64,000 nucleotides of DNA from Stenotrophomonas koreensis (GCF_001431525.1 NZ_LDJH01000011.1:62001-126000); one strand, 5' to 3'. Counted from the first letter of the stretch, positions 53,053 through 62,822 are shown. A program made the numbers and translations. The notes: generated by a model from the sequence alone, not told the origin.

Positions 53053-53661
53053 TTACAGCGCCGGGTTCAGCGTGTAGGTGCCATGGATGGCGGCCTCGGC
53101 CAGCACATGGCCCTGCATCGCCGCCTGCACCTGGGCGGCGCTGAAATCGCCGTCCACCGGCAGCGTGGCGATATCCAGCGCGAACAGGCGGAAGAAATAA
53201 CGGTGCACGCGGGCATCGTTGGCTGGCGGGTAGGCGCCGTCGTAGCCGCGGTAGGTGCCGGCCATGGTGGCATCGCCGGCAAACCAGCCGGTGTAGTCAT
53301 TGATGCCCTGGCGCGCGCCGGCCGGGCCGGCCGGTGCCTGCTTGCCGCCGACGACAAAGCCGTCCGAACAGGCACCTTCGGCGATTTCCCGCACATCGGC
53401 AGGAATGTCGACCATCACCCAGTGGCTGAAATCACAGCGTGGCTGTTCCTGCGGAATGATGACCCCTTCGGCACCGACCATCGACGGCACCGTCGGCACA
53501 TCCGGATCCACGCACAACAGCACGAACGAGGCGGTACCTTCCGGAACCTGCTCCCAGGCCAGCTGCGGGTTGCGGTTGCTGGAAAAGCCATCGGCCTTGC
53601 CGGCCGCCAGGGCCACCGGCAGCGGCTGGCCGTTGTCAAAACTGCTGCTGGTCAGTCGCAT
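53053..53661 (-). CDS. YbhB/YbcL-family (PEBP-like) protein
   Basis: A 202-residue cytosolic protein of the phosphatidylethanolamine-binding/Raf kinase inhibitor-like family. The ligand-pocket signatures are present: FVLLCVDPDVPTVPSMV, FSHWVMVDIPADVREIAEG, YTGWFAGDATMAGTYRGYDG, and VHRYFFRLFALDI. Its physiological ligand is unknown in bacteria. ATG 53661 with AGGAGG upstream is the best start; an in-frame GTG precedes it. It ends just beside the shared terminator. Confidence 0.92.
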   Translation of the reverse strand: MRLTSSSFDNGQPLPVALAAGKADGFSSNRNPQLAWEQVPEGTASFVLLCVDPDVPTVPSMVGAEGVIIPQEQPRCDFSHWVMVDIPADVREIAEGACSDGFVVGGKQAPAGPAGARQGINDYTGWFAGDATMAGTYRGYDGAYPPANDARVHRYFFRLFALDIATLPVDGDFSAAQVQAAMQGHVLAEAAIHGTYTLNPAL

Positions 53662-53676
53662 CACATCCTCCTGTGC

Positions 53677-55749
53677 TCAATTTTCGGGATAGCCCAGACG
53701 CACAGCGACCGGGGTCAGGTTGTTGAAGGCAGCGCCCAGCACATCGCGGTACTGGCGCCAATGGCCGGACGGCAGGCGCGGCGGCGGCAGCTGGTCGACC
53801 ACCGGGAAGCCGGTGTTGAAGACCTGCTGCAGCAGCTGGGCAAGGCCCTGCGGGTCGCGCTCGAAACCATCGATGCGCATCAGCGCCACCGGATACAGCG
53901 ATTGATCGTGCAGGTTGGCCAGCTGCTCCAGGCCGCGCTGCAGCCATGCGGTGGCCTCGGTGATGGTGTTCAGCGCGAACGGCGCGGACGAACCGAAGGC
54001 CAGCCACTCCAGCAGCATGTCGCGCGGGTCACGCAGCACCACCAGCAGGCGGGCCTGTGGCAGGTGCTGGCGCAGCGACCAGAGCAGGCCGTTGTCCCAC
54101 CACAGCAGCCAGTCGATGATGTTGCCGTTGGCAACGCCACGGGCCGGCAATGCATCACGCCATTGCTGCACCAGTGCCTCGGCGGACAGCTCGCCACTGG
54201 CCAGCGCGGCCAGGGTATCGAAGCGCTGGAACGGGTCATTGGGCGGGTTGCTGCCGAAACGGTCGGTACGCAGCACCGGGCTGGCCGCACCCATTACGGT
54301 GACTACCCGCTCCACGCCCGAACCGGGCAGGCCGGTGACAAACAGCGGGCGGTCGTGCATGTCTTCGCTGATGGGGGCCAGCTCCGGCCAGCTCATCGGG
54401 CTCTTGGCCTGCGGCGGCAGCGGCAGCCGCTGCGGTGCCTCGGCCTGGCGTACTTCCAGCCAGGTGGCCACGGCATCGGCCGGGCGCTGGGCACCGTCCT
54501 GGACCACGCCCAGCCAGGTGCGCAGCGTCGGCCGCGCAGCCTCGTCGGCGCGCTCGATCATCGCCTGCACATGCGCCACCGCCGCATCGGCGTCATTGCG
54601 CTCCAGCAGGGCGCCGACCACGCGCTGTTCGGCGCTGACCCGGCCCGGCTCCAGTTCGATGATCCGGCGTGCCACCGCCTCGGCCTGTTCCGGCTGGGCA
54701 AGCATGTCGTGCAGGCGCATGCGCACCTCCCACGCCGGCACATGTGCCGGCATCGCCTCGACCCAGCGCTGGGCCACCGCGGCGGCCGCTTCCGAGCCCA
54801 CCGGCTCCACCGCCAGCCGGGCCAGCCACAGCGAATGCTCCTGCGAGCGGGCCTCCAGCTGCGCATCGAGCACTTGCCGTGCCTCGTCCTCGGCGCCCAG
54901 TTGCTGCCAGGCCATCAATGCCACCTGCAGTGCACGTGGATCCAGCACCTCGTCCTGCAGGCAGGCAATGGCATGGTCGGCGGCCGCTCGCGGCTGCCCG
55001 GCCTGCAGCTGGATCATTGCCGCCAGCCGGCGTACCCCCGGGGTGTTGCCCTGCGGGGCGGTGAGCATCTGCTCGAGCATCTGCGCGGCGCCCTCGCTGT
55101 TGCCCTGGCGCAGGCACAGGTCGGCCACCAGCGACATCAGCGGCAGGCTGTCGGGCTGGCCGGCGATGACCTTGCGGAAGGTCTGCTCGGCAAAGGCCAG
55201 GTGTTCCTTGGCCAGGAACGCAAAGCCCAGGCCGTACAGGATGCGCGGGTCATCCGGCAGCTGCTGCGCGGCATGGTTGAGCAGGGCCAGCGCCTGGTCG
55301 GCATTGCCTTGATGCAGCGCGACCATGCCATCGATGGCCAGCAGCTGCGGATGCTCCGGAGCCAGCCGTGCAGCCACCTTGCTCAGGCTCTGCGCGCGCT
55401 CGAAATCCCGCTGCGCGAGCGCCAGATGGGCCTGGATCAGGTAGCTGTCCAGCTGGTTCGGGTCCAGCTCGGTGGTGCGTTCCAGCGCCGCGTGCGCCTG
55501 CTCGAACTGGCGGCCGGTCAGCAGCAGGGTGGCGCGCTGCAGGTGCAGCACCGCATCGTCGGGCTGCAGGCCCAGCGCCTGGTCCAGCGCGGCCAGCGCG
55601 GCCTCGACCTGGCCCTGCTGGCGCAGCGCAGTGGCCAGCCAGCTCAACGGTTGTACCTGGCCCGGGGATTGCTCGACCCACTGCTGGGCCAGAACAACAG
55701 CCTCATCGTTGGCGTTGCGCTGGAAGGCCTGGAGGATCTGTTCTTGCAT
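53677..55749 (-). CDS. TPR protein with C-terminal sulfotransferase-like domain
   Basis: A 690-residue protein. The first about 430 residues are TPR-type repeats (for example ALAALDQALGLQPDDAVLHL and AHAALERTTELDPNQLDSYL). The C-terminal 250 residues resemble the PAPS-dependent sulfotransferase family: RPLFVTGLPGSGVERVVTVM (P-loop-like 5'-phosphosulfate site) and ARLLVVLRDPRDMLLEWLAF (3'-phosphate site). The catalytic His is not certain. It ends 15 bases before the PEBP gene. The target of modification is unknown. Confidence 0.87.
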   Translation of the reverse strand: MQEQILQAFQRNANDEAVVLAQQWVEQSPGQVQPLSWLATALRQQGQVEAALAALDQALGLQPDDAVLHLQRATLLLTGRQFEQAHAALERTTELDPNQLDSYLIQAHLALAQRDFERAQSLSKVAARLAPEHPQLLAIDGMVALHQGNADQALALLNHAAQQLPDDPRILYGLGFAFLAKEHLAFAEQTFRKVIAGQPDSLPLMSLVADLCLRQGNSEGAAQMLEQMLTAPQGNTPGVRRLAAMIQLQAGQPRAAADHAIACLQDEVLDPRALQVALMAWQQLGAEDEARQVLDAQLEARSQEHSLWLARLAVEPVGSEAAAAVAQRWVEAMPAHVPAWEVRMRLHDMLAQPEQAEAVARRIIELEPGRVSAEQRVVGALLERNDADAAVAHVQAMIERADEAARPTLRTWLGVVQDGAQRPADAVATWLEVRQAEAPQRLPLPPQAKSPMSWPELAPISEDMHDRPLFVTGLPGSGVERVVTVMGAASPVLRTDRFGSNPPNDPFQRFDTLAALASGELSAEALVQQWRDALPARGVANGNIIDWLLWWDNGLLWSLRQHLPQARLLVVLRDPRDMLLEWLAFGSSAPFALNTITEATAWLQRGLEQLANLHDQSLYPVALMRIDGFERDPQGLAQLLQQVFNTGFPVVDQLPPPRLPSGHWRQYRDVLGAAFNNLTPVAVRLGYPEN

Positions 55750-55826
55750 GACGTTCAGGAATCAGTGGGCAATTGCGCATTGTAGCCATCCCCACCGCCG
55801 TTGCCCGGCCAGCAGCCATGCCAGGC

Positions 55827-56807
55827 TCAGATTTGTTGCAGCTGCCGGCACACCCAGTGTTCGGCCCAGCCGTCGCCATGCAGGTTCTCGATGAAGCCGC
55901 AGTGGCCGCCCCAGCGGCTGATCAGCAGCTGCGAATGCGCCGGCAACGGCCAGTCCTGGAAACTGGCCAGCGGAATCACCGGGTCATCGGCGGCCATCAG
56001 CACCGAGGCCGGCACCTGCAGTGGCGCGATCCGCGGGCCGGCCACCGAATAGGCATCGAAATAGTCCTGGACGGTGGCAAAACCGGCATAGCGACTGGCC
56101 AGCCAGGTGGTCAGCCCGCGCAGGTCCTGCGCCAGTACCTGGTCATCACAATGGGCCATCAGCTCGGGAAACAGCGCGCGCTTGCGCCGCAACGAGGCAG
56201 TCCACTTGCGGTGGAAGTAGCGGCCATACAGGCCGCTGCCACGCTCGAGCTGGTCCATCGTCTGGCCCGGGTCCAGCACCGGACAGACCGCCGCGACCCG
56301 CTGCAACGGTATCCCGGCCGCCGGCGCCTGCAGGGCCAGGCGCAGGGCAAAATTGCCGCCCAGCGAAAACCCGGCCGCGACCAGCGGCAAGGCGGGATAA
56401 CGCCGGGCCAGGTCGGCGGTGGCATTGACCACCTCGTCCAGCCGCGCCGAATGGAACAGGCCCGGATTGAGGTGGAAGGTGTCACCGTGGTCGCGGAAGT
56501 TCAGCCGCACCACTGCAAACCCGGCCTGCAGCAGCCGCGCGGCAGTCATCCGCATGTAGCCGGAACGGGCACTGCCCTCCCAGCCATGCAGCAGCAGCGC
56601 CAGGGCCTGCGGCGAACCCTGCGGCAGGCGGCTGTGCCAGGCCTGCAGGCGCACCCCGTTGCCGCCATCGAGCAGCAGTTCCTCGCTCACCACCCCGAGC
56701 TGGCGCAGCAGGCCTGCGCCGCGCCGCTGGCGCAGCTGGCTGGAGGACAGGTAGGACTGCAGGTGGCCGTTGCGCAACCACGCCGGCGGCTGATAGGCCT
56801 GCATCAT
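55827..56807 (-). CDS. YheT-like alpha/beta hydrolase
   Basis: A 326-residue hydrolase of the YheT/ABHD family. It opens YQPPAWLRNGHLQSYLSS, typical of the family, with LALLLHGWEGSARSGYM, the nucleophile elbow AAGFSLGGNFALR (Ser about 146), MAADDPVIPLASF with the Asp, and a His in RWGGHCGFIENL. It probably hydrolyses an ester; E. coli YheT is uncharacterised. It lies six bases after the acyltransferase gene on the same strand, so lipid-related function is plausible. Confidence 0.92.
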   Translation of the reverse strand: MMQAYQPPAWLRNGHLQSYLSSSQLRQRRGAGLLRQLGVVSEELLLDGGNGVRLQAWHSRLPQGSPQALALLLHGWEGSARSGYMRMTAARLLQAGFAVVRLNFRDHGDTFHLNPGLFHSARLDEVVNATADLARRYPALPLVAAGFSLGGNFALRLALQAPAAGIPLQRVAAVCPVLDPGQTMDQLERGSGLYGRYFHRKWTASLRRKRALFPELMAHCDDQVLAQDLRGLTTWLASRYAGFATVQDYFDAYSVAGPRIAPLQVPASVLMAADDPVIPLASFQDWPLPAHSQLLISRWGGHCGFIENLHGDGWAEHWVCRQLQQI

Positions 56808-56813
56808 CGCTTC

Positions 56814-57602
56814 TCAGGCCGCCATCGCCTGCACGATCCGCTCGCGTGCCAGCTCGGCAATCTGCCGCCGCCCGGCCAGTTCGCCCGGCGCAATCGGGGC
56901 CAGGAAATGCAGCTGTGCACTGCGCGCCGGTTCACCGAGCAGGCGCAGGAAATTGCCGACAAAACCTTCGCCCTCGGCAAAGGCAACCTGCGTCTGCGCC
57001 TGGCCGTGCTCACCATAGACCAGCGCCACCGGCTGTACCGGGACCCGGGCCTGTACCGCACAAGTGAAAATGCGCGCATGGAACGGCCCGACCTCGTCAC
57101 CACTGCGCGTGCGCCCTTCCGGAAACACCGCTACCGGCCGCTGCTGGCGCAGACGCTGCTCCATTTCATCCATCACCCCGCCCAGCGACTGGGTATCGCC
57201 ACGGTGATGGAAGATGGTCTGACCGCGCGCGGCCAGCCAGCCGACCACCGGCCAGCGCGCGATCTCGGCCTTGGCAACGAAGCCGACCATCTGCTGGCTG
57301 TGGATCATCTGGATGTCGATCCAGCTGACATGGTTGGCCACCAGCAGCACGCCACCGGGCAACGGGGAACCCGACCGCGACACCCGCAGGCCAAAGACAC
57401 GCAGCAGCCCACCCGACCACAGCTGCACGGCACGCTGCTCCAGCGGCAGGCCGCCAACGCCCCAGTCGCGCCATGCCGGCAACATGGACAGCAGCACCAG
57501 CGGAAGCCCCAAAAACAGATGCACGAGGAGCCAAGGAATGCGATAAAGGTAGCGGAAGGTACGCGCCACCCAATGGTCGGTGACGACAGGGCGTGAATTC
57601 AT
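56814..57602 (-). CDS. 1-acyl-sn-glycerol-3-phosphate acyltransferase (PlsC-type)
   Basis: Membrane-associated lysophosphatidic acid acyltransferase of 262 residues. An N-terminal helix (WLLVHLFLGLPLVLLSML) precedes the HX4D motif in ANHVSWIDIQMI (about residues 88-99) and VAVFPEGRTRSGDEV (about 158-172), a slightly altered FPEGTRS. It would form phosphatidic acid or a related lipid. Start ATG 57602; a long open frame continues upstream without likeness. Confidence 0.92.
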   Translation of the reverse strand: MNSRPVVTDHWVARTFRYLYRIPWLLVHLFLGLPLVLLSMLPAWRDWGVGGLPLEQRAVQLWSGGLLRVFGLRVSRSGSPLPGGVLLVANHVSWIDIQMIHSQQMVGFVAKAEIARWPVVGWLAARGQTIFHHRGDTQSLGGVMDEMEQRLRQQRPVAVFPEGRTRSGDEVGPFHARIFTCAVQARVPVQPVALVYGEHGQAQTQVAFAEGEGFVGNFLRLLGEPARSAQLHFLAPIAPGELAGRRQIAELARERIVQAMAA

Positions 57603-57707
57603 CCATTCACGATACCGGATAGCCCGGAGTCGACGCCAGCAGCCGCGGGTCAGGGTTACGGGTAGGTTGGGCAAACGCGCACGATTGCATCGGGAACAGA
57701 GCCTGCA

Positions 57708-60275
57708 ATGGAACAACCGGAGAGTGGTCTGGACAGCAATCCCGAGGCAATTGCCTTGGCCGCCGAGCAAGCCGACCAGGGCATCTTGCTGCTTGACCGG
57801 GAGCTGCGTGTGCGCTGGCTCAACCAGGCCGCTGAACGCCTGTGCGGGCTGCGCCGCCGGCATGCCATCGGCAAGCCGCTGGCCGAGCTGGTTCCGCTGC
57901 CGCTTGCGCGTCATTTCCACCCGCGCGGCCGCCAGCGGCGTACCCGGATCGACACCGTGCAACGCTACCGCGGCGACATCCAGCTGCTGCACGCCGATGG
58001 CCACCGGCACTGGGTCAGCGTATCGGTGCACGGCATCGCCGGCAGTGGGCTGCGCGCCATCTACCTCAGTGACATCCAGAGCCAGCGCAGAGCCGAGGCA
58101 CGCAGCCAGCTGCTCACGATCGGTTTTGACCAGGTCCGTGCGGCGATCCTGATCACCGACGGCCAGGGGCGGATCCTGCACGCCAACCGCGGCCTGCGCC
58201 AGCTGCTGGGCTACAGCGATGCCCAGCTGGTCGGCCAGTCATTGCTGCCGCTGGTCATCGACAGCTCGCAGGGCACCAGCTCCAGCCAGCAGCTGCTCGC
58301 GCCACTGCTGGCCGGACAGCCGCTGCGCACCGAGGTCTACCTGCGCCATTGCTCCGAACCCGGCGTCTGGTGCGAGATCAATGCCACCCCGGTGTTTGAC
58401 GAGCAGCAGCAGCCCAGCCACCTGGTGGTCGTGCTCACCGATATCAGCGAGGCGCGGGTGCATGCCATGCTGCTCAACCGCCTGCTCGAGGCGATGGCCC
58501 GCGATGTCCCCACCGAAGAGGTGATGACCCTGCTGTGCAACGAGGTCGAGCGCATCGCGCCGGAGATCATCGCCTCGGTGGTGCGCATCGACAATGAAGG
58601 CAAGCTGCGCCCGTTCGCCGGCCCCAGCCTGCCGCCCAGCTACACCGCCTTGATCGATGGCATGCCGATCGGCCCGGCCTGTGGCTGCTGTGGCACCGCC
58701 GCCTGGACCGGCAAACCGGTGGTCAGCAGCAACATCGCCACCGATCCGAACTGGGAAGGGATTGCCTACCAGGCGCTGCAGCATGGCCTGGCCGCCTGCT
58801 GGTCGACCCCGGTGGAAGCCAGCGACGGGCGCATCCTGGGCACCTTTGCCTGTTACTACCGCACCGCCCAGGAGCCGGATCCGCGCCATCTGCGCCTGAT
58901 CGACACCTGCGTGCACCTGTGCGCGGTGGCGCTGGAGCGTGACCTGTCACGCCAGCACATCCACCACCTGGCCTATCACGACAACCTGACCGGCCTGCCC
59001 AACCGCAGCCAGCTGGTCGCCCGTGCCAACCTGGCACTGGCTGCCGCCGAGCATGCCCACCACCCGGTCGCGGTGGTTTCGCTGGATATCGAGCGTTTCA
59101 AGCAGATCAACCAGGTGATGGGCCAGCACGCCGGTGACAACCTGCTGCGCGAAATTGCCCAGCGGATCCAGTCCGTGCTCGGCCCGGCCGATACTGCCGG
59201 ACGCTTTGTCGGTGATGAATTTGCCATGGTCATTACCGACTGCGATGCCGAGCAGGCACGCAGCATCAGCCAGCACCTGATCGACCGCCTGCAGGCACCG
59301 TTGCAGGTGGGACAGACCGAGCTGCGCCTGCGCGCCGGCGTCGGCATCAGCCTGTATCCGGACAATGCCAGCACCATCCAGAGCCTGCTGCAGCAGGCCA
59401 ACCTGGCGCGGATCCAGAGCAAGCTGCCCGGTGCCAGCCAGCCGCGCTTCTACAGCGAATCGATGGACCATGCGATGCAGCAGCGGCGGGCGCTGGAAAT
59501 CCGCCTGCGCCAGGCGGTCAGCGAAAACAGCCTGCGCGTGCATTACCAGCCGCAGGTCAACCTGCACGACAACCAGGTGCACAGCGTGGAGGCCCTTGCC
59601 CGCTGGGACCATCCGGAACTGGGCAGCATCAGCCCGGAGTGTTTCATCCCGCTGGCCGAGGAATGCGGGCTGATCGGCGAGCTGGGCATGTGGATGCTCG
59701 GCCAGGCCTGCCGCGACCTGCGCCAGTGGCGCGAGCAGGGACTGGCGGTGAACTCGGTGTCGGTGAACCTGTCGCCGACCGATTTCCGTGATCCGGGCCT
59801 GACGGCGCGGGTCAGGCAGCACCTCCAGGCCAATGCCCTGCAGCCGGCGCAGCTGACCCTGGAAGTGACCGAGGCGGTGCTGCTGGACCGCCATCCGGAT
59901 ACCCTGCGCACGCTGCGCAACCTGGCCCAGCTGGGCGTGCGGCTGTCACTGGATGACTTTGGCACCGGCTATTCCAGCTTCAACTACCTGCGCGACCTGC
60001 CGGTGGCGGAGATCAAGCTGGACCAGAGCTTTGTCGCCAACCTGGAGACCGACCCGGTGGCGCTGGCGCTGGCCGAGGCGGTCTGCCGGATCGGCGCGGC
60101 ACTGAACCTGGCCATCATCGCCGAGGGCATTACCGAGGCGTCCCAGGTCGCCAGGCTGCGCGCGCTCGGCTTCACCGCCGCGCAGGGCTTCCACTACACC
60201 AGTGCCCTGCAGGCACCGGCGCTGGTGCAGTGGCTGCGGCAGCATCAGGCCGGGCAGAGCGCACGGCCGGTTTAA
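57708..60275 (+). CDS. PAS-PAS-GAF-GGDEF-EAL cyclic-di-GMP protein
   Basis: An 855-residue cytosolic signalling protein with two PAS domains (about 15-130 and 140-255), a GAF domain (about 265-410), GGDEF (about 425-585) and EAL (about 600-845). The diguanylate cyclase signature is degenerate (VGDEF), so cyclase activity is doubtful. The EAL signature is intact (SVEALARWDHPELG, LEVTEAVLL, LDDFGTGYSS, KLDQSF), so it is probably a phosphodiesterase, perhaps with a GTP-sensing GGDEF domain. The layout resembles E. coli DosP. No membrane helix. Its 3' end overlaps the convergent thioesterase gene by 4 bases. Confidence 0.93.
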   Translation: MEQPESGLDSNPEAIALAAEQADQGILLLDRELRVRWLNQAAERLCGLRRRHAIGKPLAELVPLPLARHFHPRGRQRRTRIDTVQRYRGDIQLLHADGHRHWVSVSVHGIAGSGLRAIYLSDIQSQRRAEARSQLLTIGFDQVRAAILITDGQGRILHANRGLRQLLGYSDAQLVGQSLLPLVIDSSQGTSSSQQLLAPLLAGQPLRTEVYLRHCSEPGVWCEINATPVFDEQQQPSHLVVVLTDISEARVHAMLLNRLLEAMARDVPTEEVMTLLCNEVERIAPEIIASVVRIDNEGKLRPFAGPSLPPSYTALIDGMPIGPACGCCGTAAWTGKPVVSSNIATDPNWEGIAYQALQHGLAACWSTPVEASDGRILGTFACYYRTAQEPDPRHLRLIDTCVHLCAVALERDLSRQHIHHLAYHDNLTGLPNRSQLVARANLALAAAEHAHHPVAVVSLDIERFKQINQVMGQHAGDNLLREIAQRIQSVLGPADTAGRFVGDEFAMVITDCDAEQARSISQHLIDRLQAPLQVGQTELRLRAGVGISLYPDNASTIQSLLQQANLARIQSKLPGASQPRFYSESMDHAMQQRRALEIRLRQAVSENSLRVHYQPQVNLHDNQVHSVEALARWDHPELGSISPECFIPLAEECGLIGELGMWMLGQACRDLRQWREQGLAVNSVSVNLSPTDFRDPGLTARVRQHLQANALQPAQLTLEVTEAVLLDRHPDTLRTLRNLAQLGVRLSLDDFGTGYSSFNYLRDLPVAEIKLDQSFVANLETDPVALALAEAVCRIGAALNLAIIAEGITEASQVARLRALGFTAAQGFHYTSALQAPALVQWLRQHQAGQSARPV

Positions 60276-60715
60276 GCGCCCGCGCGCTGCTGCATCGGCA
60301 CCACTGCCAGGGTCAGGCGCGAGACGCACACGCGCTTGCCGGCGGCATTGCGGATATCGATTTCCCAGACCTGGGTGCTGCGCCCGACATGCACCGCGGT
60401 GGCGCGCCCGGTCACCACCCCGCTGCGCTCGCCGCGCAGGTGGTTGGCATTGATTTCCACCCCGACACACATCCACTGGCGCGGATCCACGCACAGGTTG
60501 CCGGCGGTGCTGCCCAGGGTTTCGGCCAGCACCACCGAGGCCCCGCCATGCAGCAGGCCATACGGCTGATGGGTGCGCGCATCCACCGGCATGGTGGCCT
60601 CCAGCCAGTCATCGCCGGCGGCGGTGAACTCGATTCCCAGATGGGCAATCAGGCTGTCGGCGCTGAGTGCATTGACCGCCGCCAGGTCCACCGGGGAAAC
60701 AAACACGCTAGACAT
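60272..60715 (-). CDS. hotdog thioesterase, PaaI/MenI-like
   Basis: A 147-residue acyl-CoA thioesterase. The catalytic loop QPYGLLHGGASVVLAETLGS (about residues 50-69, Glu about 66) is close to MenI/YdiI (1,4-dihydroxy-2-naphthoyl-CoA hydrolase). It continues with CVGVEINANHLRGERSG and VWEIDIRNAAGKRVCVSRLT. Many such enzymes are broad in substrate, and these organisms make ubiquinone, so the MenI role itself is not implied. Start ATG 60715. Confidence 0.92.
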   Translation of the reverse strand: MSSVFVSPVDLAAVNALSADSLIAHLGIEFTAAGDDWLEATMPVDARTHQPYGLLHGGASVVLAETLGSTAGNLCVDPRQWMCVGVEINANHLRGERSGVVTGRATAVHVGRSTQVWEIDIRNAAGKRVCVSRLTLAVVPMQQRAGA

Positions 60716-60776
60716 CGTCAAACACTCCCATCCAGGTAGAAAAAGGTCGCGCAGGATTGTCCTCGGAGGATTGCCC

Positions 60777-62822
60777 TCAGAGGATCGGCACCAGCCCGGC
60801 ACCGAAGGCGGTGAGCATACGCACCAGCAGCCACTTGCCGCCGACATTGACCTCGGGGAAATCGCCCAGTGCGCGGTAACAGGCATAGAACTGTGGATCG
60901 CGGATCGACAGCGGCTGCGGGCACTGCGCCGAAGGCTGGTACTCAAACACCGTGGCATAGCGCCAGGGCCATACATCCAGCACCGGCAAGGCTTCTGAAG
61001 CCTTGCCCACGCTGTAGTTGAGCTGCCCGAGCACCGGCAGGTGCTGGCGCGGCGCCACCACCCAGGAGTTTTCCGGGCGCATGTCCGCCTCGATGCTGCC
61101 CGCCAGGGCCTGGGCAAACGCTGCATCCTCGATCACCACCATCGCCTCGGTGTTGTAGTTCTCGCTGCGCGGATCGAAGTTGTGGGTGCCGATCACGCCG
61201 ATCCGGCGATCGATCACCAGGGATTTGGCATGCAGGCCCATGCGCACGCCATCGCGGGTCACCGGCAGCGGCCTGCTGGTCGCGCCGGAACCCAGGAACG
61301 AGGGCCGGGTTTCGGCACGCAGCACATCGCGCTCGACCTCGCTGCCACCGGGCTGGCGGCGGCGCAGGTCACCCAGGGCATTGGTCTGCGACCGGCCGCT
61401 GGCCCCGGAGCCCAGCAACGAGGACCGGGGCTGCGCAGCCGGCAGCTCACGCTCAACCGCAACGCCGGCGGACAGGGGCCGGCGCAGCTCACCGCCGGCA
61501 CTGGCCTGCGGTGCCAGCACCCAGGCCGGCAGCATGTCGGTGGCCGCCCCCGGCTCCAGGTTGAACGCGGCTACCGGCGGCTGCTGTGGGAACGGCTTGT
61601 ACTCGTAAATCTCCATCCCCAGCTCGCGCATGTTGCGGCGCTTGTACTTGTAGGACAGCGCATACACGATCGGGTTGTCGGTGGCCGCCAGGCTGTTGGT
61701 GGACACCTTCACCCGCACCCGCTGCGGGCGCTGGCGCAGCTGCCCGAACAGATCACGCGCGGCATCGGACATCACCAGGTACGGGGTCTGCAGTAACACT
61801 TCCTGCTGCGCCCTGTCGAGCAGGCGGTCCAGACGGAAGCTGGCATCCTCGTCGCCGGCCGCCGGCTGGTGCTTGTCCGGCAGGTCGGCCACGTAGTGCA
61901 CCGGGCCGACTTCCAGCGCACTGTCGACAAAGCGCGCCTGTACCCAGGCCTGGTCATCGGCCAGTGCCTGCGCCCGCGCCACCCGTTCCGGGTTGCGTCC
62001 GGGCAACGGCGGCAACGCCGGCACGCCATGGCGCAGCAGGTAGCGGCCGACATCATTGAGCTGCTCCACCGGCACCGCCCGCGGCGCGGCCCAGAACGCA
62101 TCGAAATTGACGGCCATTTCCCGCACTTCCGGGCCGCTGATGATCACGTCGCGGTCGCGGAAGTTGTATTCGGTATCCCAGTCGTAATAGTCGTCCTGGT
62201 AGTTGCGGCCACCGACCACGCCGATGGCATCGTCAATCACCAGCAGCTTGTTGTGCATGCGCTGGTTGAAACGGCGGAAACAGCAGATCACGCTGGCGGC
62301 GTAGTGCAGGTAGGTCGGGGTCGCCTTGCCGAAGGTCGGGTTGTAGACCCGCAGCTGCAGGTTGTGGTGCGCTCCGGCCAGTGCGCCCAGGGTCTGCAGG
62401 TCGGTGATCGCCGAGAGCTGGTCGATCAGCAGGCGCACCTTGACCCCGCGCCGGGCGGCGGCCAGCAGTTCATCGATCACCAGCCGCGCACTGTCATCGG
62501 TATCGAAGATGTAGGTCTGCAGGTCAATGCTGCGGGTGGCGCTGCGCAACAGGTTGATCCGCGCCACCAGCGAGGCTTCGCCCTCATCCAGGATGGTGGC
62601 GTAATGCACCGGCTGGCTGGGCTGGGAGCGGCTGAAGGCCTCCCCGGCCAGCGCGCGCAACGGCGAATCAGCCGCACAGTTGTCCTCGCGCTGGCAGTCG
62701 CGCGCGTCCGAACGCGCCTGCAGCGCGATGCCGACGGCGCGTTCGCGCTCGAACTGGGACAACGAGCTGCAGCCGCTGCCGAGCAGCAGCACGGCCAGCG
62801 CGATCAGGCGCAACCAGACCAT
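60777..62822 (-). CDS. phospholipase D-family lipoprotein (ClsC-like) with repeated insert
   Basis: A 681-residue protein with a lipobox (LLGSGC) and two HKD motifs: MHNKLLVIDDAIGVVGGRN (about 188) and LHAKSLVIDRRIGVIGTHNF (about 531). It would make cardiolipin or transfer phosphatidyl groups at the envelope. Oddity: between the two halves is an insert of about 100 residues (415-520) that holds a duplicated unit, seen as SSLLGSGASGRS and PSFLGSGATSRP with LRR...VERE/VERD ahead of each. The start is ATG 62822, sharing one base with the YceI stop. GTG 62825 is an alternative. Confidence 0.9.
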   Translation of the reverse strand: MVWLRLIALAVLLLGSGCSSLSQFERERAVGIALQARSDARDCQREDNCAADSPLRALAGEAFSRSQPSQPVHYATILDEGEASLVARINLLRSATRSIDLQTYIFDTDDSARLVIDELLAAARRGVKVRLLIDQLSAITDLQTLGALAGAHHNLQLRVYNPTFGKATPTYLHYAASVICCFRRFNQRMHNKLLVIDDAIGVVGGRNYQDDYYDWDTEYNFRDRDVIISGPEVREMAVNFDAFWAAPRAVPVEQLNDVGRYLLRHGVPALPPLPGRNPERVARAQALADDQAWVQARFVDSALEVGPVHYVADLPDKHQPAAGDEDASFRLDRLLDRAQQEVLLQTPYLVMSDAARDLFGQLRQRPQRVRVKVSTNSLAATDNPIVYALSYKYKRRNMRELGMEIYEYKPFPQQPPVAAFNLEPGAATDMLPAWVLAPQASAGGELRRPLSAGVAVERELPAAQPRSSLLGSGASGRSQTNALGDLRRRQPGGSEVERDVLRAETRPSFLGSGATSRPLPVTRDGVRMGLHAKSLVIDRRIGVIGTHNFDPRSENYNTEAMVVIEDAAFAQALAGSIEADMRPENSWVVAPRQHLPVLGQLNYSVGKASEALPVLDVWPWRYATVFEYQPSAQCPQPLSIRDPQFYACYRALGDFPEVNVGGKWLLVRMLTAFGAGLVPIL

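Noticed and set aside
52810-55785. A 991-codon plus-strand open frame
   Set aside because: It is the antisense of the TPR-sulfotransferase and PEBP genes, is rich in Gln/His/Arg as expected for a GC-rich shadow, and has no family motif.
60716-60776. Possible small gene between the thioesterase and the phospholipase D gene
   Set aside because: Only 61 bases with no start and stop of useful length.
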